Assembly: GCA_910584285.1 (NCBI GenBank)
Contig: CAJTYK010000013.1
Location: 1 to 46,177, forward strand
DNA from: an uncultured Oscillospiraceae bacterium
GTDB taxonomy: Bacteria; Bacillota; Clostridia; Oscillospirales; Oscillospiraceae
Reading direction: 5' to 3'
DNA: 46,177 nucleotides
Program-made: the position numbers and the translations under genes
Notes under the pieces: model-generated
The model's input: the letters and a program-made list of their open reading frames with translations, nothing else
Told to the model about the DNA's origin: nothing
The model's database searches: none
Shown here: piece by piece, positions 25,207 to 32,403 of the stretch
Layout of the letters: every line of letters starts with the position of its first letter
Numbering within the stretch: the first letter of the stretch is position 1

Positions 25207-25360
25207 CCGATCCCTCTCGAAATTCTTTCAGATGTTCCGCGTATTCCTGCTGCTTAGCCTCGTTTGCCGGATGGATCGCATACTTGCCGCAGTCCGGGCA
25301 TTATTTCGGTTCCACAGTGCGGCTGAACACAAAGCAGCATTGATCACAGGCAAAAATCAT
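25199..25360 (-). pseudogene. Small zinc-ribbon protein interrupted by one in-frame TAA
   Basis: From ATG 25360 the frame encodes MIFACDQCCFVFSRTVEPK, then TAA (25301-25303), then CPDCGKYAIHPANEAKQQEY up to a TAA at 25199. The two halves give a CxxC...CPDCGK zinc ribbon of about 53 residues. A single C-to-T change (CAA to TAA) would explain the stop. The rest of the frame is kept and still overlaps the MmcQ start, so the lesion looks recent, unless it is a sequencing error or the codon is recoded. Confidence 0.65.
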
Positions 25361-26213
25361 TCTTTATCACCGAGGGATAAGTATAGCACATCCTACCTAA
25401 TTTACAAGTACCATTCTGCGGCAGTATTACCGCTGTCTGGGTTTCACCCTGGTTTTCTCTTTGGCCGGGACGGCTCCCGCTGTCCAACCGGGCGCAATAC
25501 CCCTGAAGCTGCCCCAGGATGGACGGCCTGTCACTCGTCTCGCCGCTCCCTCTGAAGGTAGAGGAGCTGGTGTTGGTATCGCGCGAGTCTCGTCCCGACC
25601 GAGAATCTTTTTTTGGCGGGATCTCCCACGGATCGTCCGGCAGTCGGGAGTGAGCCGTAGGATCTTGGGGCTGCTGAGACTCTGTCCCTGGCGCAGCCTG
25701 CTCCGGCCCCAGACGGCCCTTCTGGGGGCCTTCCCGGCCCTGCTGGTGCGGCTCCCTGCCTCGTTCCTGGGAGGGCTCCACAGGGCCCCTCACAGGCCCG
25801 GACGGGGCCCGTTCCTCCCGCTCCGGGGTCTGCCGGGTAGGGCCCTGGTACAGTATGCGCTCAAAGATCAGGTTGGCCCGATCCAGCTCCGTCACCGGCA
25901 TCACCACGTCGATCACCCGGCCCCTGCCGTCCCGATCTTTGATAGCAGAGAATAGAATTTTCTGCCGCTTGGCGTGCTTCTGGAACTGCTTGAACTGCTC
26001 GGGCGACATGGGGAACAGCCGTAGATCCCGAGTCTCCCGCAGCATCTTATTCATGTTTACCTTACCGGAGAGGGCTTTCTCATGCCTGGCCAGCGCCATG
26101 GTGAGCGCCAGCAGGTTCTTCAACGCGGATCCGCCCAGCCGGACGGCCACCTCGCCCCCGGACAGCATCATGCGCACCATCTGATCGGCAGCCTCACCGC
26201 CTCCTATGGTCAT
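25344..26213 (-). CDS. PcfB family (DUF3801) conjugation protein, C-terminus probably foreign
   Basis: 289 codons. Residues 1-130 (MTIGGGEAADQMVRMMLSGG, NLLALTMALARHEKALSGKV, DVVMPVTELDRANLIFERIL) are the PcfB/DUF3801 domain of Firmicutes conjugative elements; then a Pro/Gly/Arg-rich linker. The last approximately 30 codons (about 25344-25440) contain the promoter of the next genes and do not look like PcfB, so the original 3' end seems lost at an element junction. ATG 26213 has GGAGATGA before it and overlaps the relaxase stop by 20 bases, as in intact elements. Normally followed by virD4/TcpA; none is present. Confidence 0.75.
   Translation of the reverse strand: MTIGGGEAADQMVRMMLSGGEVAVRLGGSALKNLLALTMALARHEKALSGKVNMNKMLRETRDLRLFPMSPEQFKQFQKHAKRQKILFSAIKDRDGRGRVIDVVMPVTELDRANLIFERILYQGPTRQTPEREERAPSGPVRGPVEPSQERGREPHQQGREGPQKGRLGPEQAAPGTESQQPQDPTAHSRLPDDPWEIPPKKDSRSGRDSRDTNTSSSTFRGSGETSDRPSILGQLQGYCARLDSGSRPGQRENQGETQTAVILPQNGTCKLGRMCYTYPSVIKNDFCL
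25380..25407 (-). promoter_or_regulatory. Promoter of the zinc-ribbon / mmcQ / ZIP group
   Basis: Minus strand: TTGTAA (25402-25407), 16-base spacer, TATACT (25380-25385), 20 bases before the zinc-ribbon ATG. It lies inside the 3' end of the truncated pcfB frame, so the mobile-element junction is upstream of it. Confidence 0.6.
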
Positions 26214-27075
26214 CTCGAATCATCTCCTTCGGTTCAATTTGATTGATCTCCCGCTCCATCCGGGGCAGGTTTTCTTGGATTTCCCGGCACAGGGCCAGCT
26301 TTTTCCGCTCCACCCTGATCTGCCGGTTGAGCTCCGCCAGCTGACGGTAAACGTCCGCTTTCTCCGCTGTCAGCCGCTCCCTGGGGATGGGGCACCGCTC
26401 CAGCGTGTCCACGGCGCCCATGTACCGGGCGAACTCCGCCTCCATCCCGGACAGGCCGTCCTCGTAGAGCTGGGCGGCGGGGGCCAGGGCCGCCACATCC
26501 GCCAGGGCGTCATATAGCTTCTTTCGCTTCTTTTTCCGCACATTGAGGATGGTGCGCCGCTTGGTCAGGTCGGCCAGCGTGCCCTCCGTGCGGGTTTCAA
26601 AGGCCGTCATCTCCTGGCCCGTCATGACAACAGACAGCCCGTGTTCCCGACACAGCCGGTCTGAGACGGCCCGGATCTGGCTGTAGTAGTTCTGGGCGTT
26701 GCTGTGGTATTTCTCGCCGGTGTCGGCGTTGACGGAGTTGAAAATCAGGTGCGCGTGGATGTGCTGCTTATCCACATGGACGGCGATCACCGTCTCATAC
26801 CCCGGCAGGTGTTCCTTGGCGAACTCTCGGGCGATTTCCAGGGCCAACTCCGGCGTGACCTCTCCCGGTTTGAAGGACTGGATGATGTGGTAGTATTGAA
26901 CACCGCCCATCTTCCCATAGGCCCGCTTGGTGTCCAGCATCTCCCGGCACTCCCAACCAGGGTCGCAGTTCAGATGGGCAGTGAGGACGCGCTCCTCGGT
27001 CTTGTCCCCGTTGAGGATGTACTTGATGCCCAGATCCAGCCGGGCGTGGCGGGCTAATATCTTGGTGACGGCCAT
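26194..27075 (-). CDS. Relaxase/mobilisation nuclease with a large internal deletion
   Basis: 293 codons from ATG 27075 (GGAGG six bases before). The N-terminal nuclease has DPGWECREMLDTKRAYGK, YYHIIQSFKPGE and the HUH metal site DKQHIHAHLIFNS. After REHGLSVVMTGQ the frame jumps to the C-terminal part (TRTEGTLADLTKRRTILNVR, then coiled coil to DDHRRR). Relatives I know carry roughly 200 more residues between these points, so an in-frame deletion is inferred. The frame is open upstream into an aldo/keto reductase fragment, 465 codons in all from 27591. DNA nicking may survive, but mobilisation is doubtful. Confidence 0.75.
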   Translation of the reverse strand: MAVTKILARHARLDLGIKYILNGDKTEERVLTAHLNCDPGWECREMLDTKRAYGKMGGVQYYHIIQSFKPGEVTPELALEIAREFAKEHLPGYETVIAVHVDKQHIHAHLIFNSVNADTGEKYHSNAQNYYSQIRAVSDRLCREHGLSVVMTGQEMTAFETRTEGTLADLTKRRTILNVRKKKRKKLYDALADVAALAPAAQLYEDGLSGMEAEFARYMGAVDTLERCPIPRERLTAEKADVYRQLAELNRQIRVERKKLALCREIQENLPRMEREINQIEPKEMIRDDHRRR

Positions 27076-27096
27076 GGTTTTCCTCCACAAATAAGC

Positions 27097-27126
27097 AAAG
27101 GGCAGACCCATCCGGGCCCGCCCTTT
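27097..27126. other. Hairpin just upstream of the relaxase ribosome site
   Basis: 13-base arms AAAGGGCAGACCC / GGGCCCGCCCTTT with two G-T-type mismatches and a 4-base loop, ending about 12 bases before the GGAGG. It belongs to the element side of the junction. It could control relaxase expression; an oriT role is possible but not supported by a recognised nick site. Confidence 0.45.
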
Positions 27127-27141
27127 ATCAGATAACATGAT

Positions 27142-27576
27142 TTCCACCCCCTGCTTTTTCATGTCCAGCAGAAAGTCCAAAATGCCGCCGTCCTGGTAGG
27201 CCTGCCAATCCTTCTCCTCGTCCAGGCAGTGGATCATGCCGTAGTCGATGTAGTCGGTCTTGAGCTGGGTGAGCTGCCAGTCCACCGAGCGTTTCACCGT
27301 GTCCAGCTTGGTGGACCAGCCGTACTCCCCGGCCTCGTAGTTGGCCCCAAAATGCAGCTGATAGCGGATATGCTTCCGCACCGAGACGAAGGCCGCGCCG
27401 TAGTAGGCGAAGGTGGCTGCCTTGGCGGTAGCCAGGTCGGCGTGGTTCACCCCGTTCTCATAGGCGAAGGTCAGGGCGTCCACCGCCTCGCTCTCGCTGG
27501 CGTCGCAGATGTAGCTGGTGCCCAGGCCGATGACGCTGATCTGGTCGCCGGTCTTTTGGTTGACCCGGTATTCCAT
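27142..27576 (-). pseudogene. Aldo/keto reductase, N-terminal half only, joined to the relaxase region
   Basis: From ATG 27576 (GGAGG 8 bases before) the frame reads MEYRVNQKTGDQISVIGLGT, ENGVNHADLATAKAATFAYY, LTQLKTDYIDYGMIHCLDEE and DFLLDMKKQGVE: the first half of a bacterial AKR barrel. At about 27141 it switches to IMLSDKGRARMGLPFAYLW, which is untranslated leader of the relaxase gene, and stays open. The catalytic Tyr region is odd (TAKAATFAYYG) and the rest of the barrel is missing, so this is a fragment and not a functional fusion. Confidence 0.75.
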
Positions 27577-27612
27577 GAAAATTCCCTCCATGCTCTGTGT
27601 AGTACCCTTATT

Positions 27613-27969
27613 TTACAGCAGACGGGGCGGAAAAGCAAACGCCCAAAACGCATGGCATAATAGTTGATTGCTTAAAGACCATTCCATACTGTAGATAGTC
27701 ATCCAGCATATGGATGGCCCGGCTGACATTCTGAGATATATCTCTATCGCCAGATCAGCACCATACCGTTCCCAAACAAACTCTCGTTCTAAATCGACTG
27801 TGAATTCAGTAGGCCTATGCACATTGAAGTATATAACCAACTCCTTCCATGTTGCGTCTAACCTTAAAATTGTACTTTCGCTGTAGCTAAGTTCGGCCAA
27901 GTACAATTTCAAATCCGCAATTACTTTTTCGAGCCATTCATTTGGCGGGCCTGTGTACTCCATCGTCAT
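27613..27969 (-). pseudogene. Tyrosine recombinase N-terminal fragment with a frameshift
   Basis: ATG 27969 has AGGAGG. The frame starts MTMEYTGPPNEWLEKVIADL and resembles the SAM-like core-binding domain of integrases. After FVWERYGADL the sense continues in the next frame as GDRDISQNVSRAIHMLDDYL, so one base was lost or gained near 27750. Coding similarity ends near 27655, where the aldo/keto reductase fragment's leader begins. No catalytic domain remains. Confidence 0.6.
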
Positions 27970-28111
27970 AGCATATTCCTCCTATTCGTTGATGTGGCAG
28001 AGCCATTACTCGAATTATACGGAATTATGTTAAGTTTTGACGATGGTTTTTTTAATTTTTCAATAGTTTTAGGAGGTGAATTTACATTATTTTTAGCGAT
28101 ACATTACCCAT

Positions 28112-28864
28112 CTATTGTACCGTGTCCCACCAAAGCCGCCGCTTCCGTTCCACCCGGACGGCGGCGTACGCCCGCAAAAGCTCCCGGACCCGCCTGATAA
28201 AGTCCTCCTGTTCCAGGCTTATCACCGCCATGCAGTCCTTCACCAGCTCCAGCTCAAGGGCATAGCTCTCCTCCAGTATCTCCTTTGTCTCCGGGGTACA
28301 GAATTCCGCAATCTTCAGCGCCCTCGCCCCGCGTTCGGAGATCACCGTCTGCTGGGTGATCACCCCCTGATCGGTCGTGATGTGGAGATCGCTCCGCGGC
28401 AGGATTATCAGGAAGAGTTCCAGCCAGTTGGGACACGATTTGCTCCGGTTCTCTACCACCCACTTCAGCCGCTCCTGCTCGCTCCGGGGGGAGGGGGTCG
28501 CCAGATAGCGCTCCGCCGCCCCGCGAAAGCCCGCGTCCAGCTCCTCCTGGGGAGGCTGCGCCAGCAGGAGCTTTGACGCCTCCTCCAAGAAGGCCAGCTC
28601 CGGAGCGAACTGCCGCCGGAATTCCTCCCGGTTCAGCCCTTGCTTGGCCAGCCAGTCGTCCAGCTTCTCCCCCTCGAGAGTGTTGTGCTCCCTCCAGTTC
28701 AGGAAACGCTCCCCGATCTTCGCGGTCCTGCCCTCTGCGAAATTCAAAAACACGTGGATCCTGAACCACATATGCCGGGGCAGAGCATCCGCCCGGGCCG
28801 CCAGCCCGTCGCACAGCTCCTGGGGCAGATGGATGGGGTACGTCCCCCGCTCCGTGTCAGGCAT
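28112..28864 (-). CDS. Unknown protein, last gene of the minus-strand cluster
   Basis: 250 residues, soluble, mostly helical and charged. ATG 28864 (MPDTERGTYPIHLPQEL) follows GGAGGGGAG and overlaps the ADP-ribosylglycohydrolase stop by 8 bases (ATGCCTGA), so translation is coupled. Middle part CPNWLELFLIILPRSDLHIT looks like a buried strand pair; the C-terminus is a long basic helix (VRELLRAYAAVRVERKRR). No family recognised. The 247 bases after it (27970-28111 plus the integrase remnant) mark the edge of the cluster; I see no clear terminator. Confidence 0.8.
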   Translation of the reverse strand: MPDTERGTYPIHLPQELCDGLAARADALPRHMWFRIHVFLNFAEGRTAKIGERFLNWREHNTLEGEKLDDWLAKQGLNREEFRRQFAPELAFLEEASKLLLAQPPQEELDAGFRGAAERYLATPSPRSEQERLKWVVENRSKSCPNWLELFLIILPRSDLHITTDQGVITQQTVISERGARALKIAEFCTPETKEILEESYALELELVKDCMAVISLEQEDFIRRVRELLRAYAAVRVERKRRLWWDTVQ

Positions 28865-30050
28865 GATATCTCCCCTCCACATATTTTCTCAGCCACCGGG
28901 GGTCGCGATCCTCGTGATACTCCTTCAGCGGGCAGCCGTAGCACAGGTCGTCTGCCATCTCCAGAATGACTTTGCGCAGCTCCAGGTTCCGCTTCCACTT
29001 CTCCTCAATGGTCTCATACCCCAGCCACGCACCCAGGATATTCCCCGTCACCGCGCCGGTGGAGTCGCTGTCCCCTCCGTGGTTCACCGCCGCGATGACG
29101 CCCTTGGAGAAGTCGTCTTGGTACCGCAGGGCACAGTAGACGGCGATGGCCAGCGTCTCCTCCGCCACCCAGCCCTGGCCCAGGGCGCGGATGTTCTCCT
29201 CGTCGGGGGCGCTGTTTTCCGCCAGCGCCTCCGCACGGCTGATGAGCGCCCGTAGCTCCCCCCAGTGGGGGTCGCCGCCGAACAGCCGCTGGGCTGTGTT
29301 CATGGCGTCCTCCACCGCATCCAGTAGGGTGCCCCCCCGGGGGCACCCGCCATAGACGCCCACGTTGACAATATGAACCAGCACCGCCGCGGGGATATAC
29401 CCCAGGGAGTGGCCGTGGGTGAGCGCGGCGATCTCCGCCCCCTCCATGTCCAGCTCCTCCCGGCTCCAGCCCTTGCCGGGGCCGTAGCGCAGCCCCATGG
29501 GCGCCACTCGCATCACTCCGCCGCAGCCCTTGCTGTCGTTGATGGGCTGCTTCACGCTGCCCCATTCCCCCGAGCCCAGCGCGGACAGGCACGTTCCCCC
29601 CGGCGCGCGGCGGGAGTAGAGCTCTGGAATGTCCATCAGCCAGGACAGGCTGTCCTTCCCCCGTACACCGCCGGTCTGCGTCAGCAGCCAGTCCTTGTAC
29701 ATCTCACGCACGTAACCGCTGGGAGGGCCCGCGATCCCCCTCGTCATCCCCCGCGTCTCCCGCAGCAGGATCCCGTTGGCGGTGAACAGGGTCATCTGGG
29801 TGTCGTCGGAGATCAGAGCAAAGCCCGTCTCCATGTCCGGCTCGTACTCTTGAATGCCCCGGGCGCCGTAGCGGGCCTGGATGCCCGACCAGGAGAGAAA
29901 CTCCACCGGATAGCCCAGCGCGTCTCCCGCCGCGCCGCCCAGCAGGCAGCCCCGGATCTTGTCCCGGTAGGGATCCCCCTCCTGTTGGCGCTTCTCCAAA
30001 AACAGCCGGTCCTCCTCGGACAGCTCCGGCGCCTTGCCTTCTTGTAACAT
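28857..30050 (-). CDS. ADP-ribosylglycohydrolase family protein
   Basis: 397 residues. Removes ADP-ribose from modified targets, or hydrolyses related glycosides, with two Mg ions. All family motifs are present: GGAAGDALGYPVEF, SDDTQMTLFTANG, DSKGCGGVMRVAPMGL, LTHGHSLGY and NHGGDSDSTGAVTGNILGAW, so it should be active. Start ATG 30050 lies 6-7 bases after AGGAGG; the upstream ATG at 30065, overlapping the previous stop, has no ribosome site. Together with the macrodomain protein at 44699 it gives the cluster two independent ADP-ribose-handling enzymes. No ADP-ribosyltransferase is recognisable nearby. Confidence 0.92.
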   Translation of the reverse strand: MLQEGKAPELSEEDRLFLEKRQQEGDPYRDKIRGCLLGGAAGDALGYPVEFLSWSGIQARYGARGIQEYEPDMETGFALISDDTQMTLFTANGILLRETRGMTRGIAGPPSGYVREMYKDWLLTQTGGVRGKDSLSWLMDIPELYSRRAPGGTCLSALGSGEWGSVKQPINDSKGCGGVMRVAPMGLRYGPGKGWSREELDMEGAEIAALTHGHSLGYIPAAVLVHIVNVGVYGGCPRGGTLLDAVEDAMNTAQRLFGGDPHWGELRALISRAEALAENSAPDEENIRALGQGWVAEETLAIAVYCALRYQDDFSKGVIAAVNHGGDSDSTGAVTGNILGAWLGYETIEEKWKRNLELRKVILEMADDLCYGCPLKEYHEDRDPRWLRKYVEGRYHA

Positions 30051-30061
30051 GACGTTCCTCC

Positions 30062-31183
30062 TCATTGTGTCTCGCCGTTCAAAAGCAGCACGGCGTAATC
30101 CATCAGTTCGTCCAGGTGGTGGCCGGCTTTGCCCGCTATCTCTGGCAGTAGCTCCCGCTGGGCGTACTGCGCGATCTGCTCCGCGCCGTCGGCTGCCGCC
30201 TCCGTATTGACCCATTCCGGCTGCGTTTCCGGGCAGCCGTTTCGCTCGGCGGCCTTGGCCATCCAGGACAGGGCCTCCATCCCCAGCCCCACGCCCAGGG
30301 GGATATACTCCAAAAGGCTTATCCGGTGAAGCAGGCGCATAACCTCCGCGCTTTCAACCCGCGCCTGCGTCATGGGCTCCATCGTCATCAGCAGGTCCAC
30401 GTCCGCCAGCCTCTGCGCCCCCTCCCCGGGGGACAGCTCGCCCACACCCACCGCCTGGGCCACGCGCAGCACCTCCACCGCCGCCCAGACCATAGTCACA
30501 GAGTGGGTTCCCCCGCAGGTCAGCAGGCCCCGGCTGTGCTCGCTTCTCCTTATCACCGCTGCCTCCAGGGCCTCCATCAGAATCGCAGTCACCGCCACCA
30601 GGGGCAGCGGCAAGCCGCCCCAGCCCACCAGCATCCGCTTCCGCTCGTGCTGGCCGGCCTCCTCCCGGATAGCCCGGGCCACCTCGGGCATCCCGCACAG
30701 CAGCGGCCTGGCCACCTCGAAGGCCGCTATGCCCTGCCGCTTCAGCGCCTGGTCGCGGGCGCTGTCCCTCGTCGGGTTCTTCGCCATGCTCTTGATGGCC
30801 CGGTCCAGCGCCCAGATGCAGCGGTCCCGCCGCCCCGTGTCCCCCTCCGCCATGGTGCCGAACACGGTGAGCACAGCGTCCACCTGGAACCACTGCCGCG
30901 CCTCCTCTGCGCTCAAGCCCTCCGGGAACGGCCCCACCGGGGTGTACTCCAGCCAGAAGCGCTCTGGGTTCTCCCGCAGGCTCTCTTGCTTGTGCAGCAG
31001 CTCCGTATGGAGCCGCTTCACCCGGAACATATGGAACCGGGCCGTCTTGATTACCTCGCCCTCGGACTGCTCGGGGTCAACAATCTGAGTGAAAAACGCC
31101 GATGCCCCGTTCCAGGGGTCCTCCTGCCCGGAAATGCACTCCAGTAGCCGGGCGGCCTTCTCCACCATCTCCCGGTCAATCAA
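30062..31183 (-). CDS. Unknown helical protein
   Basis: 373 residues from TTG 31183 (LIDREMVEKAARLLE); GAGGAAGTGA lies upstream and no ATG start has a better site, so the start is uncertain. Mostly alpha-helical, with a hydrophobic stretch (about 195-215, RMLVGWGGLPLPLVAVTAIL) and LLTCGGTHSVTMVWAAVEVL, which could be membrane-associated or a buried core. Its stop shares bases with the first possible start of the ADP-ribosylglycohydrolase. No family recognised. Confidence 0.75.
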   Translation of the reverse strand: MIDREMVEKAARLLECISGQEDPWNGASAFFTQIVDPEQSEGEVIKTARFHMFRVKRLHTELLHKQESLRENPERFWLEYTPVGPFPEGLSAEEARQWFQVDAVLTVFGTMAEGDTGRRDRCIWALDRAIKSMAKNPTRDSARDQALKRQGIAAFEVARPLLCGMPEVARAIREEAGQHERKRMLVGWGGLPLPLVAVTAILMEALEAAVIRRSEHSRGLLTCGGTHSVTMVWAAVEVLRVAQAVGVGELSPGEGAQRLADVDLLMTMEPMTQARVESAEVMRLLHRISLLEYIPLGVGLGMEALSWMAKAAERNGCPETQPEWVNTEAAADGAEQIAQYAQRELLPEIAGKAGHHLDELMDYAVLLLNGETQ

Positions 31184-31190
31184 GTCCCGT

Positions 31191-31352
31191 TCACTTCCTC
31201 TCGTTTTTTTGCCGGACCGCCCAGCGGGAGGTCAGCTGTTCCTCCACCAGTGCATACAGTGCCCTATTGGCCCCCAGCTTCCCTGCCGGCACGGGGTCCG
31301 CCCCGCCCTTTTCCGCCCGGACTGCGCCGGGGCGCGCTTTTTCCTCATTCAC
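31191..31352 (-). CDS. Small protein of 53 residues, unknown
   Basis: GTG start at 31352 (MNEEKARPGAVRAEKGG), with GGGAG seven bases before; it overlaps the stop of the 134-residue gene (GTGAATGA). Basic, ends TSRWAVRQKNERK. Its close fit between two genes supports it as a real coupled ORF, but nothing is recognised. Confidence 0.5.
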   Translation of the reverse strand: MNEEKARPGAVRAEKGGADPVPAGKLGANRALYALVEEQLTSRWAVRQKNERK

Positions 31353-31749
31353 TGATATCTCCCAAATCCTCGTGTTCCTCCGGGGCGTCCCACGCCTCGT
31401 GCCCCTCCCGTTCCAGCAGCCGCGCCACCTCCGGGCCAATGGCCTCGCTGGGCGAGAGGGTGACGGGGATTTTCATCGCAAAGTATTTCGCCGCCTCTGG
31501 CTCCGTCTTTAGCCAATCCAGCAGGATCAGCGCGTTGATGGGCCGGTAGCCGCAGACGTTGACCAGGTGCTCCGCCGTCACCTTTTCCACCTCCCGCTCG
31601 GGGTATTCCCCCGTGCAGAACCAGCGCACCACCCAGCCGCGGCTCTCCTTGTCCATCGCCTTGACGGCCTTGTACAGCCGGCGGATCTCCTCCTCCGGGC
31701 AGCCGTCCTGCGCCAGCGCCTGGTGGAACTCCCGAAATGTAATTTTCAT
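31345..31749 (-). CDS. Unknown acidic protein, 134 residues
   Basis: ATG 31749 overlaps the zincin stop (ATGA), so translation is coupled. Soluble: MKITFREFHQALAQDG, LYKAVKAMDKESRGWVVRWF, then an acidic tail (APEEHEDLGDISE). The WVVRWFCTGEYPE / NALILLDWLKTEPEAAKY pattern suggests a small helical domain. No family recognised. Its coupling to the zincin suggests a partner or inhibitor. Confidence 0.75.
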   Translation of the reverse strand: MKITFREFHQALAQDGCPEEEIRRLYKAVKAMDKESRGWVVRWFCTGEYPEREVEKVTAEHLVNVCGYRPINALILLDWLKTEPEAAKYFAMKIPVTLSPSEAIGPEVARLLEREGHEAWDAPEEHEDLGDISE

Positions 31750-32396
31750 TTCGCTTTTACCTCCCCCATAACCATGGCGGCAAAAGTCACCGCGTCCTTC
31801 TCAATCGGCTGGGCGGCATAGGCCCGGATGTTTGCCTTGGGGCTTATGTAGTTCCCCGGGGTCATGTTCTTCGCCCAGGCCAGCCGCCGCGACTCCTCTA
31901 CGTTCCAGAATCCCGGCTGTTCCACCGCCCGGTGCTGCACCGCGTGGCGCAGCTCGTGCACGATGGTGTCCAGCGTCTCCCGCACGCAGTAGTCAAAATG
32001 TTCGTTTTTCCCGTCCACCATCAGCAGCGCGATGTTGAATACCGCCTTGCGCTCCTTCCAGTTATACGCGCCGCACTCCTCCACCTTGCTGACGGTGACA
32101 TCCACCTCGATGTCCAGCTCGTACTGCCTGGCTAGCTCCTCGGCAAACCGGGCCATTAGGTCGATGCGCTCTTTGTTGCTGGCCTTTTGCAGCCGTTCCA
32201 CCACATCCTCGCCGAAGCATTTCCGGATCAGCTCCCGGGTAGCCTCGATTTGGGCCTGGTCCGTCTCGCTCATCTGCGCGCAGGACGCCTGCGGCAGCTT
32301 CTGGGGCCCCCAGCGTTCCCGCAGCGCATCGATGATGGCCGCCGCCACGCCGATGATGGCGCTGACGGCCACGCCTACAATCCATTCCGATACCAT
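31746..32396 (-). CDS. Membrane-anchored putative zinc metallopeptidase (zincin)
   Basis: 216 residues. A single N-terminal hydrophobic helix (SEWIVGVAVSAIIGVAAAII) followed by basic residues, then a soluble domain. The HExxH zinc motif is TIVHELRHAVQHRAV (about residues 147-151) and a downstream Glu in QPIEKDAVTFA could be the third ligand. Positive residues after the helix place the catalytic domain in the cytoplasm. It follows the AAA+ gene by a few bases (GAGGTGAT as ribosome site). A zincin beside AAA+ and Hsp70-like ATPases could be the proteolytic arm; the substrate is unknown. Confidence 0.75.
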   Translation of the reverse strand: MVSEWIVGVAVSAIIGVAAAIIDALRERWGPQKLPQASCAQMSETDQAQIEATRELIRKCFGEDVVERLQKASNKERIDLMARFAEELARQYELDIEVDVTVSKVEECGAYNWKERKAVFNIALLMVDGKNEHFDYCVRETLDTIVHELRHAVQHRAVEQPGFWNVEESRRLAWAKNMTPGNYISPKANIRAYAAQPIEKDAVTFAAMVMGEVKAK

Positions 32397-32403
32397 GGCA
32401 TGA

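Noticed and set aside
26194..27591. The AKR-relaxase frame as a genuine bifunctional enzyme
   Set aside because: The AKR half lacks most of the barrel, and the joint runs through a ribosome site and hairpin that belong to the relaxase leader.
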